Of a stretch of DNA of 64,000 nt, positions 42,532 to 52,940 are shown piece by piece. The notes beneath the pieces were generated by a model, which ran no database searches, had not been told where the DNA came from, and worked only from the letters and a program-made list of their open reading frames with translations. Source of the stretch: Sinohyriopsis cumingii (Eukaryota > Mollusca > Bivalvia > Unionida > Unionidae); assembly GCA_028554795.2 (NCBI GenBank), contig CM068835.1, positions 62,007,219 to 62,071,218 of the forward strand, written 5' to 3'. Every line of letters starts with the position of its first letter. Position 1 is the first letter of the stretch. The position numbers were made by a program, and so were the translations under genes.

Positions 42532-43468
42532 GACCACGCGGGGGTAATTGAGTATCGTCAGGTATCACTTGTAGTTGCTCGCGTGTAAATCCGCGCTGAG
42601 GAGCAGTTGAATCCAGTCTGTAGATCGGTGGTCTACCAGTTGATCGTGTTATCGTTGATATGTTATGTGTGGTAACACTCCAAATAGGATCAGTAGCTCT
42701 TTTTTTACCGCCTTCAAGCTCTCCTGGTTCATATAGATATCTCACGGTGACATTGCCGAGAATCGGCTTGGAAACGCTATTTATTTTTGATTTTCCGGGT
42801 ATATACTCGTATTTAATCGCGTCGCTGGGCTTAATGTTGATTGCTCGGGTAATCTCGTTATTTAACGCTGCAATTACACCTGGCAACCTTTTAACCCATT
42901 CACGAGATCGTTTTTCCTGAATGAATTCCTTCGCGTATTGATATCCAAATAACCGTTCAGCGAGAGTCCGATTGAATCGTTCAACAATTGCCTGATCACG
43001 ATGTAGCGCAGTATGACCTCGTCGTACCGCGACGCTATGATGTTTCAGCGTTGATAAAACAGTGCCGCGAAATTCACTACCGGGATCAACTTGTAATAGA
43101 TTTGGCCAGCGCAGAGGGCCTCTTCGATAAATTCTTTCAAACGCAGCGGCTACTTCAGTTGCCGACTTTGTTTTTAACGGTTCCGCTTGTTTGTATCGAC
43201 TCGCAACATCAACTACGGTTAGCGCGTATTTGTAACCGTTGTCATGCGGCAGAAATAATATATCAGCCTGATGAACTTCATTAGGTACGCTGACATCAAA
43301 GCGCGAGAAGTTGATTTGTTTAGGCGGTGGTAGATAGATTTGCCATATAGCCTGTTTGGATAACCAATTAGCCGCAGTGGTCTTTGTTACCTTTGCAGCG
43401 CTTGCAAGCTTACCAATTGCGGCCTTCCCCTTCCAGTATCCTCTCGGAGAATAATAGATGGATTCCAT
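42524..43468 (-). CDS. INT: DDE (rve-type) integrase
   Basis: About 314 residues from the methionine at 43,468; the frame is open to 43,525 but the homologue at 47,352 starts at the equivalent MxSIxYSPxGY. An N-terminal helix-turn-helix-like region (KGKAAIGKLASAAKVTK) replaces a zinc finger. The catalytic core has HQADILFLP (first Asp), QVDPGSEF (second Asp) and AIVERFNRTLAERLFGY (Glu), with 34 residues between the second Asp and Glu by my count. The C-terminal ITRSTGRPPIYRL and QLQVIPDD segments resemble the SH3-like region of Maverick integrases, and no chromodomain is seen. It catalyses insertion of the linear element with short target duplications. Confidence 0.93.
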   Translation of the reverse strand: MESIYYSPRGYWKGKAAIGKLASAAKVTKTTAANWLSKQAIWQIYLPPPKQINFSRFDVSVPNEVHQADILFLPHDNGYKYALTVVDVASRYKQAEPLKTKSATEVAAAFERIYRRGPLRWPNLLQVDPGSEFRGTVLSTLKHHSVAVRRGHTALHRDQAIVERFNRTLAERLFGYQYAKEFIQEKRSREWVKRLPGVIAALNNEITRAINIKPSDAIKYEYIPGKSKINSVSKPILGNVTVRYLYEPGELEGGKKRATDPIWSVTTHNISTITRSTGRPPIYRLDSTAPQRGFTREQLQVIPDDTQLPPRGLN

Positions 43469-43500
43469 GTTGTTATTATAAACGCTAGCGTTTTCAATTA
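43469..43500 (-). promoter_or_regulatory. AATTGAAAAC motif upstream of integrase
   Basis: On the minus strand, GGTAATTGAAAACGCTAGCG precedes TTTATAATAA and the integrase start. The TGA inside the motif is the stop of the phospholipase frame. The same arrangement occurs at other junctions of the element and, as GGTAATTAATAA, in the decayed relative. Confidence 0.55.
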
Positions 43501-44032
43501 CCAGCGCGAGAAGCTCCGCTTCCAATCATTAATTTACCTTTCATAGCCGATTTTACCAACCATGAAGCCAATTTTTCTTTGAATGATTTATCAGGAATGG
43601 CATTTAACGCGTGAATTAATTTTACATCCGCGATATGACGCTGTTGCAGATCGCTACTTTTGTAAGCAACATCATGAACATGACACGCCTTATCGATAGC
43701 GTTTATTGGATACTCACCGGGTTTGGGCTGATTTTGATCATCGAGTCTGATATCTAATCGTGTTCCGGGGCCACAGTAGTTATATCCTGGGAGGTGTTTT
43801 TCTCCTGGATACTTTGCCCACGGTGTTCCGGGGAGTTTTGATAACCTGGCTGCAATATCACCTCCTCGCTTTTTTTTAAAACATCCCCGGGTTTAATAGA
43901 AATAAATCTAAATTTCTTTGTACCGCATTGTGCACACTTACCAGTAAGGGCCGATCTGTTATTTCTTGTTGTAGCGGTTGTCATATCATTTGTGCCAGTA
44001 CGTACTCTACACTTCACACAATATAGATCCAT
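43494..44032 (-). CDS. PLA2: Zinc-ribbon (DUF5679-like) / phospholipase A2 gene with -1 frame break
   Basis: The first frame (from 44,032) begins YCVKCRVRTG, followed by KCAQCGTKKFRF, a two-knuckle DUF5679-like ribbon of about 50 residues. The -1 frame then encodes KYPGEKHLPGYNYCGPG (calcium loop) and ACHVHDVAYK (catalytic His-Asp), a parvovirus-VP1-like phospholipase A2 that would help breach endosomal membranes. The PLA2 frame has an upstream stop near 43,891 and no early ATG. The frames meet at a slippery TTTTAAAAAAAA (43,870-43,881) that suits a -1 shift. In the decayed relative the two domains lie in one frame, so the parts belong to one gene. Either programmed frameshifting or a one-base indel in the A run explains this copy. 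Confidence 0.85.
43870..43881 (-). promoter_or_regulatory. Putative -1 ribosomal frameshift site
   Basis: On the minus strand, TTTTAAAAAAAA is read by the zinc-ribbon frame as GTT TTA AAA AAA, containing a T TTA AAA heptamer that permits simultaneous -1 slippage. The -1 frame is exactly the phospholipase frame. Short complementary blocks (CCGGGGA upstream, TCCCCGG downstream) flank it. An assembly or mutational indel in the A run is the alternative. Confidence 0.5.
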
Positions 44033-44049
44033 AATTTATGTATAGAGAT

Positions 44050-44712
44050 ATGAATATAATTGATTTTTCGGCGACTAAAACAAGAGAACCAGTTAAGCAT
44101 GTTGCAGCGTTACCAAACTCGATCCGGATGATTATCATCGGACCATCTGGATCCGGCAAGACGCAATTGTTACTCAATTTAATAATGAGATGGATGAAGT
44201 GGGATAAGTTGTATTTGGTTGCTCCTAGCGTAGATGATCAACGATGCTACGAGGTGTTGAAAGATTTCAACGAGAATGCATCAGCGATCGCTAAAAAAAA
44301 TGTCATCAAGTTTATTACGGATATCAATGATGCGCCAGGTATCGATGATATTGATGGCGACGTTAACAATCTAGTCGTGTACGATGATGTTATGTTAGAC
44401 AATCAAAAAAACCCAGCTAGGATATTTTCCAGAGGCAGGCATAAAAACACCGACGTGATATATGTCACTCAACGATACACTCAGATTCCAAAAGTAATCA
44501 GAGACAACTGTAATATTCTTGCTGTATTCAACGGCGTTGATACACACACGCTACGAAATATTTGGCAGACATGGTGCGGCGGTGACATGGACTTTAATGT
44601 TTTTCGAAACTTTTTTAGTCATGCTCAGTCGACCCCACATGGATTCGTAACGATAAATTTACATGATCCTCGGACACGATATCGTATTGGACTTGACCAA
44701 ATATTCGGTTAA
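44050..44712 (+). CDS. Packaging ATPase (FtsK/HerA, A32-like)
   Basis: 220 residues from the methionine at 44,050, preferred because the homologue starts MDVIDFS; the frame opens four codons earlier at 44,038. Motifs: RMIIIGPSGSGKT (Walker A), NLVVYDDVM (Walker B, about residues 113-121), then RIFSRGRHKNTDVIYVTQRY (the sensor region with Gln) typical of A32-like genome-packaging ATPases. It would pump the linear genome into the capsid. It is transcribed divergently from the zinc-ribbon/PLA2 gene with 5-17 bp between starts and ends 15 bp before the right inverted repeat. A dead homologue lies at 46,100-46,786. Confidence 0.92.
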   Translation: MNIIDFSATKTREPVKHVAALPNSIRMIIIGPSGSGKTQLLLNLIMRWMKWDKLYLVAPSVDDQRCYEVLKDFNENASAIAKKNVIKFITDINDAPGIDDIDGDVNNLVVYDDVMLDNQKNPARIFSRGRHKNTDVIYVTQRYTQIPKVIRDNCNILAVFNGVDTHTLRNIWQTWCGGDMDFNVFRNFFSHAQSTPHGFVTINLHDPRTRYRIGLDQIFG

Positions 44713-44726
44713 ATTGTAAATAATTT

Positions 44727-44984
44727 TCATTGTAAATAACCACTTAGCAGCAGAGGGGGCGATGACATCGACGCGGTCGTCGATGTGCTTACCGGACGCT
44801 GACGACGCTGGGGATCGGCGCGCAGAAGATGTTAATTAAACCAAATGACGACGCGTCGACCCCCCAACGACGTCGTCGTTTTTTTTTTACCAGGCGCTGA
44901 CGACACTAGATCGTTGAGTGCAGAAAGTAATAATTAAGCAAAATAACGATTGGACAAAATGTCGGATTCGCCCCCTCTGCTGCT
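44727..44984 (-). repeat. Right terminal inverted repeat (258 bp)
   Basis: Inverted copy of 29,169-29,426 with one substitution and equal length, including the ten-base homopolymer. Its inner boundary (44,746, AGCAGCAGAGGGGGCG) and outer boundary (44,984) are inverted copies of each other. Followed by the GGTTT target duplication at 44,985-44,989. Confidence 0.95.
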
Positions 44985-44989
44985 GGTTT

Positions 44990-45881
44990 TATTAGTTTTA
45001 CAATTAATTAATTTATTCTTAAGTTCTTTTTTATGTTTGTTCAATATTTCAGTCAATTATTCATGCCTTATCAACGCACTCGCACTTCACTTTCTTTCAA
45101 TCTTACTCGCTTGTTTTGCTCCCTGATTAGCTCTCACTCACCAGCAAACTTAGCAACTGACTCGTTTACATTAACTCACTCATTCAATGAAGACTCACGA
45201 ACTAGTTCATTTCGTACGCCCAATCAGAAGGTTGCCAGTTTAATACCCACTAAAGCCTGCCGGGGTTGGCTGCATCGGTTCACAAACATCCTCAAACAAA
45301 TTATTTACGGATAAACGCAGCATTAGCTTACTCATCTTTCGTTTTTAGATACCACCGATGTAAGAAACAGAAGAACATGGATCGGCGATATAACAAACAG
45401 AGGAACTTGCGGTGAGCCATCTAGCACGCTCGGTGACTTGGTCATTTATAAACAAGAAAGAGACGCAGCGTTTTACGTCTGTCCAGGTTTATCCATATAC
45501 GTAACGTTTCCCCTGACTTGTCCAATCATCTACTGTCAAGCGAACGGAACCTTTTCTACACCTGATTTTGCTACTAATGCGTCCGTATGTCCCCCATGTA
45601 AGTACCTTTGTTTCAATCTCGCAAAGAGGTCGGTCACCAATCCAAAAGAGTAAAGCCAGAGCGTTCTACTTTTTTGTTTGGATTGTATAAAAATAGCTCA
45701 CATTCTCCTCTATAAGAATTTGTAATGCTTATGTATGCAGAACCTGTTTGAGTATGGACCTAACTTGCTTAGACTTGCCGCTCGCCAAGGTTTGTATTTT
45801 CATTTAAGTGTACGATAAGAGGATGCATTATCATCCTCTGTTTCATCAGGGTAACATTTTATTCGCTTAATAATCTCAGGA
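44990..45881. other. Spacer between the two Maverick-like elements
   Basis: About 0.9 kb of host-like DNA. No gene recognised; frames are at most 93 codons. G+C is a little higher than in the far flanks. Whether this is old host DNA or terminal debris of the second element is not clear. Confidence 0.5.
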
Positions 45882-46099
45882 AGCAGCAAAGAAGGCGAAC
45901 AGACCTTTTGCTTAAACGTAACTTTGGAAACTAAAACCTCATAAGAAAAAATAACAATAATAAGCTCACTTAAGCTAAACCAAAGACTCTAACTTTACCA
46001 AGAGTTTCCCTAATTGGGTTACTTTATTTTTGTCGAAATTTGTATCAGTCTTTGTTTACCCACTTGAAGTCTCATTGAGGTCGCGCCTCCTCTGCTGCT
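45882..46099 (+). repeat. Left terminal repeat of the decayed element
   Basis: Starts AGCAGCAAAGAAGGCGAA and ends GCGCCTCCTCTGCTGCT, so like the intact element its repeat is bounded by short inverted ends related to AGCAGCAGAGGGGGCG. Only the outer 15-20 bp at each side resemble the intact element; the interior is unrelated. It lies directly beyond the ATPase remnant, the same position as in the intact copy. Confidence 0.75.
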
Positions 46100-46786
46100 A
46101 TAATTTGATCAAGCAAATATTTTATCAAGACCTACACGATATCTTGTTCTGGGATCGTGTACATTTAATATCATAAATCCGTGTGGAGTAGATTGTGCTT
46201 TTGAAAAGAAGTTTTTGAACTTAATCATGTCTATATCCCCACTACATCAAATCTAGTGAATATTTTGCAAAGCATGTGTTTCAACTCCATTAAACACAAC
46301 TAAAATAAATATTACAGTTATCTCTGATTATTTTGGAATTTTGTGCATATCGTTGAGTAACATAAATCACATCATTATTTTTATGCCTACCTCGAGAAAA
46401 TATTCTTGCTGGGTTTATTAGCTTTTCCACCATTACTTAGTCGTATACTACGAGATTATTAATATATCCATCTAATTCATATACGGACGGTTCTTCATCA
46501 TTATCCGTTATAAAACTAATAATGTCGTCAGCATCTTCTTTTAACAATCTTGCGTTCTCATTAAAATCTTAAAATAAAAGTACATGGTAGCATTTCTGAT
46601 CCTCAGCTGATGGTTTAACAAATATAATTTATCCCACTTTAGCCATCTGTTTATCAAATTAAATAATAATTGTGTCGTTCCACTTCCAGATGGGCCTGTT
46701 ATAATCATTCTGATATAATTCGGTAGCGCTGGATGATGTTTTACTGGCTCATGCTTTCATGTCGTTGAGAAATCAATTACATCCAT
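46100..46786 (-). pseudogene. Packaging ATPase remnant
   Basis: Starts MDVIDFS at 46,786, soon interrupted by a stop. The Walker A region reads GPSGSGTT, so the nucleotide-binding Lys is replaced by Thr. NLVVYD and RIFSRGRHKNNDVIYVTQRY blocks are still clear around 46,380-46,480. Several stops and frame shifts occur in the last third. It cannot be functional. Confidence 0.9.
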
Positions 46787-46799
46787 ATTATAAATATAA

Positions 46800-47332
46800 A
46801 TGAATCTATATTGATTACGTTGTAGAGTTAAAAATCCAACTGCTGATTTAGCCACGGTTACAAATAATAATAATAATAATACAAAAATTGGAAAAATAGC
46901 ATATGGTGGTAAAAATGTGCAATATGTAACAGAAATTCTTTTTCGTTTTTACCTAAAATTCAAAGTAAGGATGTTAGTGATATTGCTACATTAATGTCAA
47001 AGATTCCAGGAACACTATGGGCTAAATACCCAGGAAACAATAAACATCTTCCTGGATATAAATATTGTGGTCCTGGTATCCTACTTGATATCCAACTTAA
47101 TAACCAAGATCAACCAAGACCTGGAGAATATTCGATAAATACAATTGATAAAGCGTGTCATATTCATGATGTTGCGTATAAAAGCAATGATTTACAAAAG
47201 AGACATATTGCAGATGTGGAATTAATTCAAGCATTTAATTCCATAAAAGATTTATCTTTTAAAGACAAATTAGCCAGATTGATAATAAAATCTGCAATGA
47301 AAGGTAAACTAGTATTCGGAGCTGGTAATTAA
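46800..47332 (+). pseudogene. Zinc-ribbon/phospholipase A2 remnant (single frame)
   Basis: Begins MNLY, then a stop where the intact copy has Cys. A CAICN knuckle, a PKIQSKD linker and the PLA2 part follow in one uninterrupted frame: KYPGNNKHLPGYKYCGPG (calcium loop) and ACHIHDVAYK (catalytic). The PLA2 part is open from 46,994. A run of AAT codons replaces part of the ribbon. It shows that the linker was originally read without a frame change in this lineage. Confidence 0.88.
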
Positions 47333-47351
47333 TAAACCAATTATTACAATA

Positions 47352-48567
47352 ATGAAATCAATTTTTTATAGCCCAAAAGGATATTTGAGAGGTAGAGCCG
47401 CAGTTAGTAAACTTGCTGAAGCAGCACATATTACACGTTCTGCTGCTGAAAAATGGTTCTCAAGAGCGGCAATATGGCAAATGTATTCACTACCACATAA
47501 ACAAATTAAACATGCTCATTTTGATGTTCATCAGGCAGATATTTCATTTTTACCATATGATACTATCAAATTGGTAGACGTCAAATAACATTCAAATACG
47601 CGTTTACTGTCGTTGACGTTGCAAATAGGGGCCCCGAGTGGCCGAGTGGTCTAAAGCGTTCGCCGTTACGGATCACTGCCATCTCACCTCTGTCTGCGCC
47701 GGTTCGAGTCTCAGATTCAGCCAATGTAGATATGTGAGAAAGCATGCCAGTAGCTTCTCGTGGGTCGGTGGTTCTTTCCGGGGTTTTCCCGGGTTCTTCC
47801 TCCACCATTAATACTGGCCGCCATATATAGCCTATCGTGTGCTGAAAAATGGCGTTAAACCCCACAACAACAACAACAACAACAACAACGTTGCAAGTAG
47901 ATATAAAGAAGCAGAACCACTATAAACAAAAAACAGCTGCTGTAGTTGTATATGCTTTTGAACGAATTTATCAACGAGAACCCTTACGAGGGCCACAACT
48001 ATTAAAAGTTGATCATGGCAAAGAATGTATTGGTCTAGTATCATCTCTGATGAAAAAGCATAATGTCGAAACCATACGTGGACATGCTTCAAGTCATCGT
48101 AATCAGTCAATTGTTGAACTATTTAATCGAACGCTTGCTGAGCGGTTATTTGGATATCAGTACGCGAAGTAAATAATTCAGAAAGATACGAGATCTCCTG
48201 AATGGGTCGTAAGATTAGCGAGTGTGATAACTGCATTAACTAATGCAATTACTCAAACAACGTCTATGAAACCCATTAATGCAATTACAAAAAAAAACAT
48301 ATTCCAATACAACGACACGATTTTTCAAAACAATCAGTATTAGGTAATGTTACTCATAGGTATTTATATAAACCCGGTGAACTTGAAGGCGGTAAAAAAC
48401 GAGCGACTGATCCTATTTGGAGTGTAACAGCACAAAAGTTTCTAGCGTGGTAAGATCCATGGGTAGACCCATAATCTACAGATTAGATTTAACTGCTCAA
48501 TTTGTATCTGTACGTGAACAATTACAAATAATTCCTGATGACACACATTTACCACAGCATTCACCTT
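47352..48567 (+). pseudogene. Integrase remnant split by a SINE
   Basis: The N-terminal part (47,352-47,588) has IFYSPKGYLRGRAAVSKLA and HQADISFLPYD, then a frame shift. A SINE with target duplication occupies 47,625-47,887. The core resumes with ERIYQREPLRGPQLLKVDHG (second Asp) and QSIVELFNRTLAERLFGYQY (Glu). After a stop at 48,171 further pieces run to IIPDDTH and the end near 48,567. Catalytic residues are still present but the gene is broken. Confidence 0.92.
47625..47887 (+). mobile_element. Complete tRNA-derived SINE with 9-bp target duplication
   Basis: Head with A-box-like GTGGCCGAGTGG and B-box GGTTCGAGTC, resembling a tRNA-Leu or tRNA-Ser type start, a central ACTGGCCGCCAT module and a tail ending in repeated AAC. 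It is flanked by ACGTTGCAA at 47,616-47,624 and 47,888-47,896. The integrase reading continues across the duplication, so the insertion point is exact. Partial copies are at 23,011-23,127 and 25,069-25,170. Confidence 0.92.
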
Positions 48568-48569
48568 AA

Positions 48570-51500
48570 TAAACGAGCGCCTCGATATCAGTTACATTCA
48601 AGACAGGTCAGCGTTACATTTTTGCGTGTATGACCCAACTTACTATTAATTCTGTCTACGGTAAATGATCTTGGATGATTAAGCATATTACTCCACAACG
48701 TTACTGTATTACAGCTCGTACAATAATTGTTCTTAGCTGTTCTGTCAGCATCTTTATAAATTCAACATCAAGGTCAAAGTCGTGCTTAATTTGTTTATCA
48801 TAACTTTAATAACTAACTATTATGTTTTATTATATCATTGTCAATAACATCATCTTTGGTTTTTGTAAAGTCCATGACAAACCTCCCCAATTGAGATAAT
48901 TTTAACTCTAGACACTACGAGGTAAACTAAATTTGACCATTCGATACGAACATTGATGTTCCAAACTCGCGTATCGGAAATAGTAAACCCCTGAGATGAG
49001 TGTATTGTCATCGCGTATCCTATCGTTCACGGAGACTAGTCAATTTGTAGCGCATCTTCATCAACATTGTTAGGAACCAAAACAATATCATTTAGTACAA
49101 AATTTTGTTTTTCTGACGATCCTTGAATATCAACGTCGATATTCTGCCGTCGTGTATCAATCGGTCGGTAACATAATGGTACTCGTAGATTTGAAAACCT
49201 TTCTTTATGTAACATAAATAATTGTTGTTGAATTGTATCAGGAACTATATTTCTACTCGCAACTATCAAATCATTTGGTCTCCACAAATTCCAAAAATTG
49301 TTAATATGGGTTTCTGGAATTATTTCACGCATTATTTCACACTGACATTCATTCGGTTGTAGTCTGATTAATTTCTTAAACTCTCCTAAATCTGGATCAA
49401 GTGCTCTGTGATCATAATTTATTTTTTTCATAAAAATCAACAAAATTCTTTAACCATTTATGTGGAGACAATCCGACAAAAGGTGACGGTGGACCATGAG
49501 CGCCACATATTATTACAGCAGTATTTTTTTTAAATAACCCTTCAAAAAACATGTTTAATGTTTCTAACGACACTGTACATATTTCATCTCAAACAATAAT
49601 CTTTCGAATGTATTTTTCGCCTATTCGATCAGGAGTCCATTCATCTCCTTTCCATCGAAAGATTTTATGATAAGTACATTATTTCATATTTTTTTCTCTC
49701 ATTTCTCGTGCGAATCTGTGTGTAGTGGTTAAAACGACCATATCAAAGTTCCGAAATGGTTCAATCACACGAGTTGTTTTACCAGAATCTCTTGTTCCCT
49801 TAAGATAAACTGTTTTATGTCCAGCTACGGGATCATACACTGACGGTGCTGATGACAATTTTGATATTTGATTATTTTTTAAGATAAATACCTTTGATTT
49901 CAACGTCGTCGGATTCAGAATAATCAAGTTTGTTTTCATGTTTTATTCTCCATTCGCCCTATGATGCACAATTGCAGATATTTAATTTTTCCAACAATCC
50001 TGAAAAATTTATATTGATATAAAACGTATCCATAGCAATTCTGACAGAAAATTTAGAAATCCTATTTATCATCGATCATAGTTATATCGAAACGTACGCG
50101 ATCATTGAAGATCTTAAATGAGTACACTTCGGTGACTCGCCATCCATATAACTTACAATTGTACTTAATTTGGTTCCGGCCGATACATTATCATTGCTTA
50201 GACTTATAAATGTATTTGTTTTCGTTGTATCGGTAATTATAAAATCTAACTAAGAATCGTCTATAACAAATCTTGTACAATGTGATATGCCATATGATCC
50301 TCGTTGGGTGAATTTACCGATAATTTTTCTGCCGAGATCTTCTCCAATTTTATTTTTGTAATCAGTTATATCAGGATTTTTATCATGACACTGTTTCTTT
50401 TGTTGTGGTAACCAAACTTCTTTCCGCAAACGGTATGATATAATTGCTTAACTTATTGTCAGAATATTGTATCTTTTGTCACCCACATATTTCTTCTGAA
50501 AAATATTTGCCAAACCAGACATAACAAATTGGATAAAGATTTTCAGCAAACTTAAATGACTCGATACAAGCGAATCCAGTCTGGTTCAAATCCGGTAATG
50601 GTCCGTTTATCGATACTCTGGCTATTTCGTGTGGGGTGACCAAACTTTTCAAAAATATACAGAACACTCTCCCATTCCAAGAAAACGTCTGGGATAACAT
50701 GTAACCATATCAACCGAGATAAATCTCTGTGATAGTATTTACTGTTCCACAATCCACCTTGTCCTTATTCGACACAACTCAATATTACATCATCGAGAAA
50801 ATCAAACCGAGTTGGTTTCAACAAATTTTGTCTCTAGCAAAATGAGCCGCAACTGACGGAATCTTAAAACAATTACTGAATAATTGTTCCGCATCATTGG
50901 TATATTTTTATTCAAGATATTTTCATTTCTTCGCGGAGAGATTCTTTGCGATCAATAACGCCATTTGGTCGTACAAACAGATCATAGTTTCCAATATGAA
51001 AACTTTGAAATTATCATAATGAAAAAGGATCGTTTTCACTTATTTCAATAATAAAAACCGAATATATCTCCTTGGTAAATGACAATTCGATTTCATGGAA
51101 ATATTGTTACTGCATTAGTCCACGCATGCGTATTATGCAAAATAATTTCAATCGAAGCTCCTTTTGATTTATATTTTGATTCAAACAAAATCTTTCCTCT
51201 AATCGTTTTTATTATTGTTTTCTTTCCTAGCTCAGCGTCATTTTTGACAGACGCTCCGGTATCTTTAACTATGTCTTCCCACTCGTTTATAACATTACGT
51301 CTTTTATGTGTTAGACCGTTTCCACGAATCGAAACGGTTACTCGTTAGTCTTGAAAATTTAATTGGTTTTAAATTATTAACGCTGGGTTTATCATTTATC
51401 GGATAACTGCTGTTACAGTTCTTTCATAATACAGTTTGTCAATACCAGTCAACATTCCTTGTTTGGAATTTTGAATGAGTATGGTACATTTGTTATTATG

Positions 51501-51864
51501 AAGGACAAGATCATATTTGTCACGGATAATCCAGGTTGTATTGTCTGTTTCTGCTAATACAACAAACTTTACTCTGAAAATTATCTTCGATTATCGATTG
51601 TCAAGATAATTACTGATGGTCGCCGCTCATTGCTCGTTCATTGTAGCATCGACACCTTCCTCATTGTGTATGATTTTGAATGTTGACCACACATGAGATG
51701 CACCATCTTTGTTTAATTCTTTCTTGGTGTCATGAATTTGTATTAATCAAGGTTTTATTCTTCCGCTCAACCAGAGCTTTCGTCAGTAAGTCAGGGTATA
51801 TTCTGTCAAGATCAAATATATCTTTAGCAGGTTTAATTTTTGATAATCTCTCGAATTCATCCAT
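48570..51864 (-). pseudogene. PolB-SF1 helicase-HNH remnant
   Basis: Starts MDEFERL at 51,864, like the intact gene. Retained blocks include FGHPTRNSQ near 50,640 (palm), a Walker-A-like GTRDSGKTT in 49,679-49,939, the WRPNDLIVASR block in 49,036-49,443, and a C-terminal TVDRINSKLGHT...CLECN HNH module near 48,600-48,700. There are many stops and frame shifts. The same domain order as in 39,055-42,531 shows that the triple fusion predates the split of the two elements. Confidence 0.88.
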
Positions 51865-51907
51865 ATTATAATTAAGACAAATATTTAAATTGAAATATAT
51901 CTAAATA

Positions 51908-52145
51908 ATGATTCAAACATAGGACAAATGCAAGTAATTAATGATAGGTTCTTCTTGTAACAAAGCCTGCGTAAAAGAATTCTGCGGCCATCATTGATTG
52001 ATATCTAGGACCAAAACCGTGTTTAAGATGCCGTGTTGGAGTTAGAGGAGAAACGATGCTATCGTTCAATGGGGTGGTAAAACAATACAGAGAACTGAAA
52101 AGATATTATACAGCTGGCAAATATTTGACATTCGTAGGAGCTCAA
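51908..52145 (+). pseudogene. Cys-rich protein remnant
   Basis: Reads KCK, stop, MIGSSCNKACVKEFCGHH, stop, then after frame changes a PKPCL-like and QYRELKRYY segment, collinear with 38,692-39,015. It is divergent from the polymerase remnant with about 44 bp between starts, as in the intact element. Confidence 0.8.
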
Positions 52146-52380
52146 TAAAAATCATGTTAAATTATGGGTAAGAGAGATATTTGTCAAGCTAAGCTATCTC
52201 CGGTAGGGTAATTAAGTAGTTACCTTTACTATATTTACACACTATTTATTTTATTTGTATTGTCCAATTACTAACATATATATATATATATATACATTGC
52301 TTTTTCTCCAGTCACGAGAAAATCGAGAGAGAATAATTATTTTTCTCCGTATTTAGGTAGTCTAAATCAAATTGTTATTT

Positions 52381-52434
52381 AAGGGAGATAACTCTTGCTT
52401 CCTTGACATATTAATTTGGCAGTTACCTCCCTTT
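52381..52434. repeat. 54-bp foldback with AAGGGAGATAACTC arms
   Basis: Arms AAGGGAGATAACTC (52,381-52,394) and AGTTACCTCCCTTT (52,421-52,434). Same arm type, total length and comparable location as the foldback at 38,134-38,187. Confidence 0.8.
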
Positions 52435-52940
52435 CATTATGTCACTGACCTAAAGGAAGGAGAGATAATTTTGTTATATATGGATGTCCGTAGATCGTAA
52501 TTCAATTTATCATGGTAATTGCTTAATTTATTAATCATCAACGTCATAATTAATGTCAGTGAAGTAACATAATTGTAAAATAGTTAAAATTAGTAGAAGG
52601 ATAATTTATGGTTTCTAACATGTAAACGAAATCAAGGCCGAGGAACACGCGGTTACATCTACTGTAAATATGTACAACAACGCTATTTTAGAGATTTAAC
52701 ACGGAAATATATTTATTTTTCAAAACTGAATGCTTAAATGTTGGATTTTCATACTCGAGGTCAGGCGTGACTGACAACTATCGACGGTGGCAATATAATT
52801 GCGATTTTTCTATATATGACGTGAATGTTCTTTCGCACTTTCACCGGGTTGATTATCGTGTGTGAGTACATGCAAAAATATGCTGGATGTAGAGAAGGCA
52901 CCGGTGTGTGTATTGTGATTGTACATAGGTTGATGCTCTC

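Larger units (their letters stand above)
29169..44984. mobile_element. Intact Maverick/Polinton-like element (15.8 kb)
   Basis: The element is bounded by 258-bp inverted repeats starting AGCAGCAGAGGGGGCG and by 5-bp direct repeats GGTTT at 29,164-29,168 and 44,985-44,989. It encodes the hallmark Maverick set: DDE integrase, family-B polymerase, packaging ATPase, adenain-like protease and major capsid protein, along with virion-like accessory proteins. G+C content is visibly higher than in the flanks. All long frames are open except the one -1 frame break at 43,870-43,881. Known elements of this class usually give 6-bp duplications, so 5 bp is slightly unusual. It can equally be read as an integrated adintovirus-like provirus. 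Confidence 0.95.
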
